From NCBI RefSeq assembly GCF_003319105.1, contig NZ_QOHH01000001.1:1-64000 (forward strand): DNA of 64,000 bases. Direction: 5' to 3'. The position numbers and the translations under genes were made by a program. The notes under the pieces are model-generated. The model had not been told where the DNA came from. It searched no databases and saw only the letters and a list, made by a program, of their open reading frames with translations. The DNA comes from Blastococcus sp. TF02-09. GTDB taxonomy: Bacteria > Actinomycetota > Actinomycetes > Mycobacteriales > Geodermatophilaceae. Shown here one piece after another: positions 36,023 through 44,835 of this stretch (its first letter is position 1; every line of letters begins with the position of its first letter).

Positions 36023-36330
36023 GTCGTACTCCTCGGTGTGGTCCGCGGTGGCGGAGGCAGCGCATCGGCGACGTTGTGCGCCCGTGCTGCTACCGAAAGT
36101 AAGTGGATGGGGAGCAGCGCGCGAGGGGGAGACGGGACGAGACGGACCGGTCCGCTTCGGCAGATGTTGACCGTGCGCTGCGTTCCGGGCGAGCCGTGGG
36201 CCGCGATCGTGCCGGGCCCCTCCGCCCGCGCGATTGTTGCCCGGAATGCTTCGAGCATGAAAGTGTCTCGGATGTTGCCGAGGTCACTGCTCGGCGATCC
36301 CGTCGCACAACCGCCGAGGAGGCGTCTTCC
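36023..36330. other. Intergenic region between divergent genes
   Basis: Between the HTH gene (minus) and the acyl-CoA synthetase gene (plus). The first half is moderately A/T-enriched around TACCGAAAGTAAGTGG and probably holds the HTH promoter. The second half has the ribosome site GAGGAGG for the gene at 36331. I see no hairpin, repeat or other clear element. Confidence 0.6.
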
Positions 36331-38010
36331 GTGTCGTTGAGTCACCAGGAGGCTGTGGCGCAGGTCACCAGCCCGGGGCAGATGTTCGAGCTCGCGCCGT
36401 GGACCCGGCCTGATGGCGTCACCTACGAGGTCTTCACGCACGCCCCTCCCAGCATGCGGGAGATCTTCGCGCTCTGCCGTGCCCACGGGGACGCGCCGTA
36501 CCTCGTCTTCGGGGACGAGCGCCGCAGCTTCGCCGAGACCTTCGCCGAGGCGGACGCCTTCGCCGCCACCCTGGTCGAGCGCTACGGCGTGCAGAAGGGC
36601 GACCGCGTCGCGATCGCGATGCGCAACTTCCCCGAGTGGGTCGAGGCCTTCATCGCCGTCCTGTCCATCGGTGCGATCAGCGTCTCGATGAACGCCTGGT
36701 GGACCGAGGACGAGCTGGACTTCGCCCTCGAGGACTCCGGGGCCACCGTCGTCGTCGCCGACGAGCAGCGGGCGACGCTGGCCGCGGCTTCCGCCCGGCG
36801 GCTGGGCGCCCGGATCGTCGTGGTCCGGGCCTCCGCCCCGGTCGAGGGCGCGGACCGGTGGGAGGACGTCGTCGTCGCCGGCGCCGCGCTGCCCGACGTG
36901 GTGGTGGATCCGGAGGACGACGCGACGATCCTCTACACGTCGGGCACGACCGGCCGACCCAAGGGCGCCGTCTCCACGCAGCGCGCGCTCGTGAACACGG
37001 TGATGGGCTTCCTGGCCCGCGGCATGATCGCCGCGCTGGTCACGCCCCCGGAGGACCCCGACGCCCCGCCCGGTGGCGCGATCCTCGCGGTCCCGCTCTT
37101 CCACGTCACCGGCTGCGTCGCCGTGATGCTGGGCTCGCTGGTCGCCGGCCGGAAGCTCGCGATCATGTACAAGTGGGACCCGGAGGAGGCGCTCCGGCTC
37201 ATCGAGAGCGAGAAGCTCGCCGCCTTCGTGGGGGTGCCGACGCAGAGCATCGACATGCTGCAGCACCCCCGGTTCACGGAGTACGACACCTCGAGCCTGC
37301 TGTCGGTGGGCGGTGGCGGTGCCCCGACGCCGCCCGCGCTGATCGCCAACATTGACAACGCCTTCAAGGCCGCGAGCCCGGGCTTCTCCTACGGCATGAC
37401 CGAGACCAACGCGCTCGGTCCGAGCCTCGCCGGGCAGGACGCGCTGGACAAGCCGATGGCCGCCGGCCGGGTGCCGCTGCCCATGCAGGCCGAGATCCGC
37501 GACCCCTCCACCTTCGAGGTGCTGCCGGTGGGCGAGCGGGGCGAGATCTGGTTCCGCGGGGTCAACCTCATCCGGGGGTACTGGAACCGTCCCGACGCCA
37601 CCGCGGAGACCATCGTCGACGGCTGGCTGCGCACCGGCGACATCGGACACCTCGACGACGAGGGCCTCGTGTACGTCGACGACCGGCTCAAGGACATGGT
37701 CCTGCGCGGCGGCGAGAACGTGTACTGCGCCGAGGTCGAGGCCGCCATCTACGAGCACCCGGCCGTGATGGAGGCCGCCGTGCTCGGCGTGCCCCACGAG
37801 CGGCTCGGCGAGGAGGTCGCCACGGTGATCGTGCTCAACGACGGCGCCTCGCTCACCAAGGACGAACTGGTCGGTTTCCTGGGCGAGCGGCTGGCCGCGT
37901 TCAAGATCCCGACCGTGATCGACATCCGCACCACCGCGCTGCCGCGCAACCCGGCCGGCAAGTTCCTCAAGCGGGAGCTGCGCGGGGAGCTGGAGCCGCA
38001 GCAGGCCTGA
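36331..38010 (+). CDS. Acyl-CoA synthetase (AMP-forming, class I)
   Basis: A 559-residue ANL enzyme. P-loop LYTSGTTGRPKGAVST, LFHVTGC, YGMTETNALGPSL, RTGDIGHLDD, the A8 hinge DRLKDMVLRGGENVYCAEVE and C-terminal RNPAGKFLKRELRGEL with the catalytic Lys are seen. GTG 36331 follows GAGGAGG by nine bases; the frame stays open upstream. It is distinct from the synthetase at 1508 (little identity outside the motifs). A fatty or aromatic acid is the likely substrate. It is followed by a strong terminator, so it is probably monocistronic. Confidence 0.9.
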   Translation: MSLSHQEAVAQVTSPGQMFELAPWTRPDGVTYEVFTHAPPSMREIFALCRAHGDAPYLVFGDERRSFAETFAEADAFAATLVERYGVQKGDRVAIAMRNFPEWVEAFIAVLSIGAISVSMNAWWTEDELDFALEDSGATVVVADEQRATLAAASARRLGARIVVVRASAPVEGADRWEDVVVAGAALPDVVVDPEDDATILYTSGTTGRPKGAVSTQRALVNTVMGFLARGMIAALVTPPEDPDAPPGGAILAVPLFHVTGCVAVMLGSLVAGRKLAIMYKWDPEEALRLIESEKLAAFVGVPTQSIDMLQHPRFTEYDTSSLLSVGGGGAPTPPALIANIDNAFKAASPGFSYGMTETNALGPSLAGQDALDKPMAAGRVPLPMQAEIRDPSTFEVLPVGERGEIWFRGVNLIRGYWNRPDATAETIVDGWLRTGDIGHLDDEGLVYVDDRLKDMVLRGGENVYCAEVEAAIYEHPAVMEAAVLGVPHERLGEEVATVIVLNDGASLTKDELVGFLGERLAAFKIPTVIDIRTTALPRNPAGKFLKRELRGELEPQQA

Positions 38011-38030
38011 CCTGCCGCACCGGACGGATC

Positions 38031-38062
38031 GCGCCCCTCGCCGGAGTTCCGGCGGGGGGCGC
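38031..38062 (+). terminator. Intrinsic-type hairpin after the acyl-CoA synthetase
   Basis: GCGCCCCTCGCCGG at 38031-38044 pairs with 38049-38062 over 14 bp (one G:T wobble) with a four-base AGTT loop. Confidence 0.8.
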
Positions 38063-38156
38063 GCTCGTCGGCACCCCACCGGGATGCCCGCCGGACGGGC
38101 GCGGGACGATGCTGTGCGGGCCGGACCGCGCCACCGTCGACGAGCAGGAGGACCCC

Positions 38157-39398
38157 GTGACGACGCAGGAGCTCGCCGTCTCCCCGGACCGGATCCTGGC
38201 CGAGGCGACCCGGATCGCGGAGCTGCTCGTCGACGTGCAGACGCAGGTCAACGCCCGCATCGACGCGGCCCTCGCCGAGCTGCTGCCCGGCGTCCAGCGC
38301 GAGCTGGGCCTGGCGGACGTGCCACCGGTCGACCTCGGGGACCTGGTCAACGCCCGGATCACCGGGCTCAGCGTCGTCGTCACCCCGGCGGCGGTCGCCT
38401 CCGTCGTCCCGCTGTCCGGGGCGTCGGTCGCCACGACCCGGGCCGCCCGCCGCGCGGTGACCGGCGTGCTGGCCGGCGCCGACGACCGGCTCGCGGTCAT
38501 CGCCGGGCCCTGCTCGATCCACGACCCGGCTGCGGCGCTCGAGTACGCGGAGTTCCTCGCCCGCATGCGCGAGCGGCACGGCGCCGATCTCGAGATCCTC
38601 ATGCGCACCTACACCGAGAAGCCGCGCACCGAGGTGGACTGGAAGGGCTTCGCGTACGACCCCTTCCTCGACGGGTCCAGCCGGATCAGCGTCGGCCTGG
38701 TGGCCACCCGCATGCTGATGTGCCGCATCACCGGCCTCGGCGTCCCGGTGGCCGCCGAGCCGCTCAACGCCCTCACCCCGCAGTACGTCAACGGGCTGGT
38801 CACCTACAACGGCGTCGGTGCCCGCAACGTCACCGACCAGACGGCGCGGGAGCGGGTGTCGGGCTTCTCCTCGGTCATCGGCTTCAAGAACTCGCCCGAG
38901 GGCAGCATCGACGCCGCGATCCAGGCGGTCGTGGCGGCCCGCGCCCCGCACGAGTTCCTCGGCGTCGACGCGCACGGCGTGAGCGCCCAGCTGTCGACGA
39001 CGGGCAACGACAGCGGCCACGTCATCCTGCGCGGGGACAAGGCGGGCCCCAACTACTCCGCCGCGCACATCGCCGCGACCCGGCAGAAGCTCGCCGCCCG
39101 GGGGTTGCCGGAGGTGGTCGTGGTCGACGCCTCGCACGGCAACAGCCAGAAGGACCACCGCCGCCAGATCGAGGTCGTCCGGGACCTCGCCGGGCAGATC
39201 GCCGGCGGGGAGCGGGCCATCCGGGGAGTGATGGTCGAGAGCAACCTGGTCGAGGGCCGGCAGGACCTCGACCAGCGGCACCCCGAACGCCTCGTCTACG
39301 GATGCAGCGTGACCGATGCCTGCGTCGACCTCGCCACCACCGAGGTGATGCTCGCCAAGCTCGCCGAGGCGGTGCGCGCCCGCCGCGGCACCGCCTGA
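38157..39398 (+). CDS. 3-deoxy-7-phosphoheptulonate synthase, type I
   Basis: A 413-residue enzyme that condenses PEP and erythrose-4-phosphate in the first step of the shikimate pathway. All catalytic residues of the AroFGH class are seen: IAGPCSIHDP, TEKPRTEVDWKG, VGARN, GFKN, ILRG, VDASHGNS, MVESN and VTDAC. It departs from the E. coli pattern in the loop after GAR (NVTDQTARERVSGFSS in place of TTESQVHRELASGLS) and has about 60 extra N-terminal residues. GTG 38157 follows AGGAGG. Actinobacteria mostly use type II DAHP synthase for primary aromatics, so this may serve a specialised pathway or be a second isozyme. Confidence 0.93.
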   Translation: MTTQELAVSPDRILAEATRIAELLVDVQTQVNARIDAALAELLPGVQRELGLADVPPVDLGDLVNARITGLSVVVTPAAVASVVPLSGASVATTRAARRAVTGVLAGADDRLAVIAGPCSIHDPAAALEYAEFLARMRERHGADLEILMRTYTEKPRTEVDWKGFAYDPFLDGSSRISVGLVATRMLMCRITGLGVPVAAEPLNALTPQYVNGLVTYNGVGARNVTDQTARERVSGFSSVIGFKNSPEGSIDAAIQAVVAARAPHEFLGVDAHGVSAQLSTTGNDSGHVILRGDKAGPNYSAAHIAATRQKLAARGLPEVVVVDASHGNSQKDHRRQIEVVRDLAGQIAGGERAIRGVMVESNLVEGRQDLDQRHPERLVYGCSVTDACVDLATTEVMLAKLAEAVRARRGTA

Positions 39399-39408
39399 CG
39401 GGGGCCGA

Positions 39409-42117
39409 TCAGTCCAGGTCGTCCGGGCCCGGCCCGACCCCGCCCGAGTCGGGCACGGGCGAGGTCTCCGGCACGTCGTCGTCGGGCGGCTCGGCGGCCA
39501 CCGGCCCCTCGCTGTAGAGGGTGCTGGGGTCCTTCGGGTCCATCTCGCGCACCGGCGAGCTGTGCCCGGCCGGTCGGCCGGCCATGCCCGGGCCGTGCAG
39601 CCGGATGGCGACCAGCGCGACGTCGTCCTCCGGTCGGCCCTCGACGAGCCGCTCGATGACGCCGTCGCACAGCTCGTCGAGCGTGCTCCCCGCCAGGTCC
39701 CCGACCGCCGCCCGCAACCGCTGCAGGCCCGCGTCGAGGTCGCTGCTGCGCCGCTCGACCAGGCCGTCGGTGTACAGCAGCACCGTGCTGCCCTCGGCCA
39801 GCACGCGGACGTGCTCGGTCCGTCGCGCACCGGGCTCGACGCCCAGGAGGAGGTCGGGCCGCCCGCCGGCGAGGAACTCCGTCCGGCCGTCGGCGTGCAG
39901 CACGAGCGGCGGGAGGTGCCCGGCGTTCGCCCACACGAGCCGGGTCGCGCCGTCGTCGCCGGTGTCGAGGCGGGCGACGGCGGCGGTCGCCAGGGTGCGG
40001 GTGCCGAGCAGGTCCATCGAGGCGTCCAGGCCGTGCAGCACCTCCGCCGGCCCGTCCCCGCCGTAGGTGGCGATGCCCCGGAGCAGGCTGCGCAGCTGGC
40101 CCATCGCCGCGGCGGCCTCCACGTCGTGCCCGACGACGTCGCCGATGACCAGCATCGTGGAGCCGCCCGGCTGCGGGAACGCGTCGTACCAGTCGCCGCC
40201 GACCCGGGCGGACTCGCTCGCCGGCACGTACCGCACCACGATCTGCACCCGGTCGCGCTCCGGCGGCGGGGTGAGCAGGTTGCGCTGCAGCCCTTCGGCG
40301 ATCTGCGACTGCGCCCGGGCCATCCGGGCGTTCTCCAGCGCCAGGCCGATCCGGTACGCGATCTCCTGGGCCGTCGCCTCGTCGTCGGCACCGCGCGCCC
40401 GCCCGGCGTCCGAGAACAGCGACAGGACCCCGACCAGCCGCCCGCGGCCGTGGATGGGCAGCGCCAGACCCTCCCGGCTGGCCAGCTCGTCGAACAGCTC
40501 GCGAACCGGGCCGGGCGCCAGCAGCGCCAGGATCTCGTCGGCGTCGCTGCGCACCGGCTGGCCGGTGGCGAGCACCCGGGCGACGGGCGAGCCCGTCGGC
40601 ATGGCGTCGAGGCGGCGGGCCACGTACTGCTCGAGCGCCTCGCGGCGGGCCGGGTCGGCGTGCCAGGAGCCGACGTCCAGGGGGCGGCCGTCGTCCTGCA
40701 GCAGCGTGACGAAGCAGGTGTCGGCCAGCAGCGGGACGAGCCGGCGGGGGAGCGCGGCGACCTCGGCCGGGACGTCGTCAGCGGCGAGCAGGGCGCTGTT
40801 GACCTCGGCGAGGAGCGCGAGGCGGGCGGACGCCGCCTGCGCCTCGGCGGCCGCTGCCTTGCGGGCGGTGATGTCGGAGAAGTAGAGCGACAACCCGTCG
40901 GGCGTGGGCCAGCACAGCACCTCGTACCAGGTGTTCAGCGGCGCGGGGTAGAACGCCTCGATCGTCCGCGGCGTTCGGGTGGCCACCGCGGTGCGGTAGG
41001 CCTCCTCGAACTCGTTGCCGACCGTGCCCGGGAACGCCTCCCAGATCGTCCGGCCGAGGAGCTCGTCCCGGTGGTGGCCGAGCAGCCGTTCGGCCGCGGT
41101 GTTGAGGACGGTGAACCGCCACTCGGTGTCCAGCGACAGGAAGCCCGACGGCATCGCCTCGAGCAACCGGCTGGTGCGCGGCTCGTGGACGTCGGTGGTG
41201 TCGTACGCCGCCCCCAGCAGGCGGACGCCGGTCCCGTTCTCGTCGCGCAGCGTCTTGCCGCGTCCCTGCAGCCACCGGGCGCTGCCGTCGGGCAGCAGCA
41301 CCCGGTACTCCACGTCGAGGTCCCCGTCGCCCCGGACCGTGGCCTCGATGGCCTGCGCCACGCGTTCCACGTCGTCGGGGTGCAGCCGTGCGTTGAACGC
41401 GTCGAGCGTCGAGTCGAACTCGCCCTCGGTGTACCCGAACAGCTCCTGCAGCCGGGCGTCCCAGGCCAGCTGTCCGCTGACGGGGTCGTAGTCGAAGCTG
41501 CCCACCCCGGCGGCGTCCACCGCCAGCGTCCAGCGCAGCCGCTCGGCCTCGGCGTCGACCATCCGGCCGGCGATCGTCAGCTCGTTGACCACGGCCCGCG
41601 CGAGCAGCTCGAGGGTGGCGACGTCGCCGGGCGCCCAGTCGCGGGGCTCCGGCGCGAAGACGCACAGCGAGCCGAGCACCTCGCCGTCGGCGTCGTGCAG
41701 GGGGACGCCGAGATAGGCCCGGACCGTTCCGCCGGTCACCGGACCGAGGGCGGCCGCCCGCGGGTCGAGCCGGGCGTCGGACAGGGCCAGGGGCTCTCTG
41801 TCGGCCGCGGTGAGGGTGCACAGCGAGTCGTCGAGCGGCCCGGTGGTGCCCACGGAGGCCGCCGCCGCGCCCGTCCCGGCGGCGACCAGTTGGACCTCGG
41901 ACAGCAGGGACACCTGCCCTGACGGCGCGCCCAGCAGGCGGCACGCGACCTCGACCAGCCCCTGCAGTGCGGCGGGCACCGACTCGTCGGCGTGCAGCTG
42001 CCGGACGGCGGCCAGGCGGCCCTCGGCGAGCAGCGTCCGCGCCGCGTCGGCAGCAGAGCCGTCGACCGGCCCGGATCCCGGGACGGGAGCGGAGGGCCCG
42101 GGCCGTCTGGCACCCAC
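39409..42117 (-). CDS. GAF-PAS-PAS-GAF-SpoIIE phosphatase
   Basis: A roughly 902-residue phosphatase with the same core as the gene at 33258 plus an additional N-terminal GAF domain (about 40-185; VACRLLGAPSGQVSLLSEVQLVAA). PAS (about 200-320), PAS (325-440), GAF (450-600) and PPM/SpoIIE (620-850) follow, with [25 protein letters not shown] and EDDVALV. GTG 42117 has GGGAGG upstream; 42195 is an alternative. A 50-residue Pro/Asp-rich tail ends the protein. The similarity to the 33258 gene implies duplication. It is convergent with the DAHP synthase gene (ten bases apart). Confidence 0.9.
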   Translation of the reverse strand: MGARRPGPSAPVPGSGPVDGSAADAARTLLAEGRLAAVRQLHADESVPAALQGLVEVACRLLGAPSGQVSLLSEVQLVAAGTGAAAASVGTTGPLDDSLCTLTAADREPLALSDARLDPRAAALGPVTGGTVRAYLGVPLHDADGEVLGSLCVFAPEPRDWAPGDVATLELLARAVVNELTIAGRMVDAEAERLRWTLAVDAAGVGSFDYDPVSGQLAWDARLQELFGYTEGEFDSTLDAFNARLHPDDVERVAQAIEATVRGDGDLDVEYRVLLPDGSARWLQGRGKTLRDENGTGVRLLGAAYDTTDVHEPRTSRLLEAMPSGFLSLDTEWRFTVLNTAAERLLGHHRDELLGRTIWEAFPGTVGNEFEEAYRTAVATRTPRTIEAFYPAPLNTWYEVLCWPTPDGLSLYFSDITARKAAAAEAQAASARLALLAEVNSALLAADDVPAEVAALPRRLVPLLADTCFVTLLQDDGRPLDVGSWHADPARREALEQYVARRLDAMPTGSPVARVLATGQPVRSDADEILALLAPGPVRELFDELASREGLALPIHGRGRLVGVLSLFSDAGRARGADDEATAQEIAYRIGLALENARMARAQSQIAEGLQRNLLTPPPERDRVQIVVRYVPASESARVGGDWYDAFPQPGGSTMLVIGDVVGHDVEAAAAMGQLRSLLRGIATYGGDGPAEVLHGLDASMDLLGTRTLATAAVARLDTGDDGATRLVWANAGHLPPLVLHADGRTEFLAGGRPDLLLGVEPGARRTEHVRVLAEGSTVLLYTDGLVERRSSDLDAGLQRLRAAVGDLAGSTLDELCDGVIERLVEGRPEDDVALVAIRLHGPGMAGRPAGHSSPVREMDPKDPSTLYSEGPVAAEPPDDDVPETSPVPDSGGVGPGPDDLD

Positions 42118-42309
42118 CACGCCTCCCACCGTCGATCCGGGTCCGCACTCCCGCGTCGGACGGCGGCAACCGCCGCTGCGTCCATGATCCTGCACGACGA
42201 ATCCGCGCGTCCAGGCGGCGTGGTGACCGGGCGCGTCCGGGGGCGCGCGCAGCGGCCGGGAGAGCGGACCGGGGGAGCCGACCGCATGGTCTAGGGTGCG
42301 AGGCTGATT

Positions 42310-42326
42310 CTAGAACCGCGATCTAG
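42310..42326. promoter_or_regulatory. 17-bp palindromic operator, copy 1
   Basis: CTAGAACCGCGATCTAG matches the CTAGAACnnnGTTCTAG palindrome with one mismatch. It lies between the putative start of transcription and the ribosome site (AGGAGG) of the MBL gene, so a bound repressor would block expression. Confidence 0.65.
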
Positions 42327-42338
42327 GAGGCGCTCGAC

Positions 42339-43148
42339 GTGTGGACCCGGGACACCGCGCCCCCGCGCCCTGGCGTCCCGTCGCCGGCCACCGACCGCGC
42401 CACCCTCGTCCTGGCGCCCAACGCGGGCGCGTGGACCTTCGAGGGCACCAACACCTGGGTCCTGGCCGAGCCGGGCGATGACGTCTGCGCCGTGCTGGAT
42501 CCGGGTCCGGACGACGACGACCATCTCGCCGCGATCCTGGCCGCCGCGGGGGAGCGCCGCGTCGTCGCCGTCCTCGTCTCCCACGCCCACCCCGACCACG
42601 CCGAGCTGGCGCCCCGGCTGGCCGCGGTCACCGGCGCGCCCGTGCGGGCGGCCCACCACCGCCTCACCGACGAGCCGCTCCGCGACGACGACGTCCTCCG
42701 GGTCGGCGCCCTGACCGTCCGGGTGCTCCACACCCCCGGCCACACCGGCGACTCCCTCTGCTTCCTGCTCCCCGACGAGGGCAGCGTCCTCACCGGGGAC
42801 ACCGTCCTCGGTGGCGGCTCGCCGATCGTGAAGCCCGGGCGGCTGGGCCAGTTCTTCGACAGCCTGGACCGGCTGAGCGAGGTGCTCGCCGCCCCGGGCT
42901 CGGTGATCCTCCCCGGCCACGGGCCGGCCCTGCCCGACCCGCTGGCCCAGATCGAGCGGCGGCGCGCGGCCCGGCTGCGCCGGGTGGACCAGGTCGTGGA
43001 CGCGGTCGCCTCGGGGATCGAGGACCCCGACGACCTGGTGGACCACCTCTATCCCGACCTGCATCCTGAGCTGCGCGTCGCCGCGCGGATCTCCGTGGAG
43101 GCGGTGCTCGCCCACGTGCAGACCGATCCCGACCCCGTTCCGAGCTGA
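42339..43148 (+). CDS. MBL-fold metallo-hydrolase
   Basis: A 269-residue metallo-beta-lactamase-fold hydrolase with LACTB2/GloB-like layout: VSHAHPDHAEL (metal ligands), HTPGHTGDSLCFLL, LTGDTVLGGGSP and LPGHGPAL. These bind two metal ions. GTG at 42339 after AGGAGG. Family members cleave thioesters, phosphodiesters or lactones; here a thioesterase or lactonase role in the neighbouring CoA-ester pathway is inferred. It carries the first copy of the palindromic operator. Confidence 0.9.
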   Translation: MWTRDTAPPRPGVPSPATDRATLVLAPNAGAWTFEGTNTWVLAEPGDDVCAVLDPGPDDDDHLAAILAAAGERRVVAVLVSHAHPDHAELAPRLAAVTGAPVRAAHHRLTDEPLRDDDVLRVGALTVRVLHTPGHTGDSLCFLLPDEGSVLTGDTVLGGGSPIVKPGRLGQFFDSLDRLSEVLAAPGSVILPGHGPALPDPLAQIERRRAARLRRVDQVVDAVASGIEDPDDLVDHLYPDLHPELRVAARISVEAVLAHVQTDPDPVPS

Positions 43149-43162
43149 GGAGAGCCACGCCG

Positions 43163-43582
43163 GTGCCGCCACCCACGAAGCCCGCCCCCGTCCCCACCCC
43201 GGAGACCCTGCCCTTCTGGGAGGGCTGCGCCGCCGGGGAGCTGCGGATCCAGCGGTGCACGTCCTGCGGGAAGCACGTCTTCTACCCGCGGCCCGCGTGC
43301 CCGCACTGCTCCTCGACCGAGCTCGAGTGGGTCGTCAGCGACGGCACCGCGACGCTGCACTCCTACGTCATCAGCCACCGGGCCGCCCCCGGGTTCGCCG
43401 AGGAGGTGCCCTACGTCATCGCGATCGTGGAGCTCCCCGAGGGCGTCCGGATGATGACCAACCTCGTCCAGGTCGAGGCCGACCCCGAGCAGCTCCCGCT
43501 GGACATGCCGCTGCGGGTGGTCTTCGAGCCGCGCGGCGACGTCCACCTGCCGCTCTTCGCCCCTGCCGGGAGTGCCGCATGA
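43163..43582 (+). CDS. DUF35/OB-fold zinc-ribbon protein
   Basis: A 139-residue protein: zinc ribbon RCTSCGKHVFYPRPACPHCSS with four Cys (about 28-47), then the OB-fold ending around PLRVVFEPRG. DUF35 proteins act with lipid-transfer thiolases, as in ChsH2/Ltp2-type retro-aldolases of steroid side-chain degradation. It lies between MBL and thiolase, with an ATGA overlap to the thiolase gene. So it is probably the acyl-CoA-binding partner of that thiolase. Confidence 0.92.
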   Translation: MPPPTKPAPVPTPETLPFWEGCAAGELRIQRCTSCGKHVFYPRPACPHCSSTELEWVVSDGTATLHSYVISHRAAPGFAEEVPYVIAIVELPEGVRMMTNLVQVEADPEQLPLDMPLRVVFEPRGDVHLPLFAPAGSAA

Positions 43583-44733
43583 GCGCCAAGGACGACATCG
43601 TCATCATCGGTGCCGCCGAGACCGACCAGCTCGGCAAGCTGCCGCACCTGTCGACGCTGAGCCTGCACCTCGAGGGCGCCCGCAACGCGCTGGCCGACGC
43701 GGGCCTGACCCCCGCGGACATCGACGGCATCGCCACCGTCCAGACGCCGGGCCCGGTGGCCATCGGCCACGCCATGGGCATCGAGGCGCGCTGGCTCGAC
43801 GGCACCGGCGTGGGCGGGACGTCGTTCCTCTTCCACGTGCGGCACGCCGCCGGCGCCATCCGCGCCGGGCTGGCCGAGACCGTCCTGATCACGCACGGCG
43901 AGTCCGGCCGGTCGCGGGTGGACGCGCCGGCCTGGGGGCGCAGCCCGCAGTCGCTGCAGGGCCAGTTCGAGGCGCCCTACGGCGTCTTCGGGCCGCCGAC
44001 CTCCTTCACGCTCACCGCACTGCGGTACATGAAGGAGACCGGCACGACCCTCGAGCAGCTCGCCGAGGTCGCCGTCGCGCAGCGCCGCTGGGCGAACAAG
44101 AACCCGCGGGCGCTCATGCAGGACCTCGTCACCGTCGACGACGTCCTGAACTCCAAGATGATCGCCTGGCCGTTCACCCTGCTCATGTGCTGCCTGGTCA
44201 CCGACGGCGGTGGCGCGCTCGTGGTCACCACGCGGGAGAAGGCGGAGGCCCGCGGGTACGACAAGCCGCTCGTGCACCTGCTCGGTGCCGGCGAGGCCGC
44301 GGACTCGCCGATGGTGAGCCAGATGCCCGACCTCACCTCGTTCGGCGCCTTCAAGCGCTCGAGCGCGGCGGCGTTCGCGGAGGCCGGCATCGGCCACTCC
44401 GACGTCGACCACCTGATGATCTACGACGCCTTCGCCCACGTGCCGATCTACGGCCTCGAGGATGCCGGCTTCGTGGGGCGCGGCGAGGCCGGTGCCTTCG
44501 TGGCCGAGGGCAACACCTCGCCGGGCGGTCGCCTGCCGATGAACACCAACGGCGGCGGCATGTCCTACACCCACACCGGGATGTACGGCATGTTCGCCAT
44601 CCAGGAGGCCGTGCGCCAGGTCCGCGGCGAGGCGGCCGCGCAGGTCGACGGGGTCGAGCGCAGCGTCGTCATGGGCAACGGCGGCATGTTCATGGCCGGC
44701 GCCACCCTGGTGCTGGGGAAGTCACCCCGCTGA
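43579..44733 (+). CDS. Thiolase-superfamily protein (SCP2/lipid-transfer type)
   Basis: A 384-residue thiolase-like protein paired with DUF35. It has MSAKDDIVIIGAAETDQLGKLPHLS at the start, NGGGMSYTHTGMYGM near the C-terminus with the conserved His region (GNTSPGGRLPMNTNGGG), and MMIYDAF. The classical active Cys of degradative thiolases is not evident at the expected HGESGRS position, as in Ltp2-type aldolases. So it more probably catalyses a retro-aldol or similar C-C cleavage than a true thiolysis, an inference from the family. A strong terminator follows. Confidence 0.9.
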   Translation: MSAKDDIVIIGAAETDQLGKLPHLSTLSLHLEGARNALADAGLTPADIDGIATVQTPGPVAIGHAMGIEARWLDGTGVGGTSFLFHVRHAAGAIRAGLAETVLITHGESGRSRVDAPAWGRSPQSLQGQFEAPYGVFGPPTSFTLTALRYMKETGTTLEQLAEVAVAQRRWANKNPRALMQDLVTVDDVLNSKMIAWPFTLLMCCLVTDGGGALVVTTREKAEARGYDKPLVHLLGAGEAADSPMVSQMPDLTSFGAFKRSSAAAFAEAGIGHSDVDHLMIYDAFAHVPIYGLEDAGFVGRGEAGAFVAEGNTSPGGRLPMNTNGGGMSYTHTGMYGMFAIQEAVRQVRGEAAAQVDGVERSVVMGNGGMFMAGATLVLGKSPR

Positions 44734-44740
44734 GCCGTGG

Positions 44741-44773
44741 GCCGGCCACCCTCCGCTGCGGAGGGTGGCCGGC
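44741..44773 (+). terminator. Intrinsic-type hairpin after the thiolase gene
   Basis: GCCGGCCACCCTCCG at 44741-44755 pairs perfectly with 44759-44773 over 15 bp with a CTG loop. Confidence 0.85.
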
Positions 44774-44799
44774 ATCCGCACTCCGTGTCCTACGCTGTT

Positions 44800-44816
44800 C
44801 TAGAACTTCGTTCTAG
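44800..44816. promoter_or_regulatory. 17-bp palindromic operator, copy 2 (perfect)
   Basis: CTAGAACTTCGTTCTAG is a perfect inverted repeat with a three-base spacer. Together with GTTC just upstream (44797-44806, GTTCTAGAAC) it contains three half-sites. It lies 20 bases before the TetR start, downstream of a TACGCT -10-like hexamer, so it suits autorepression. Confidence 0.75.
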
Positions 44817-44835
44817 CTCGCCGAAGGGAGGCCCG

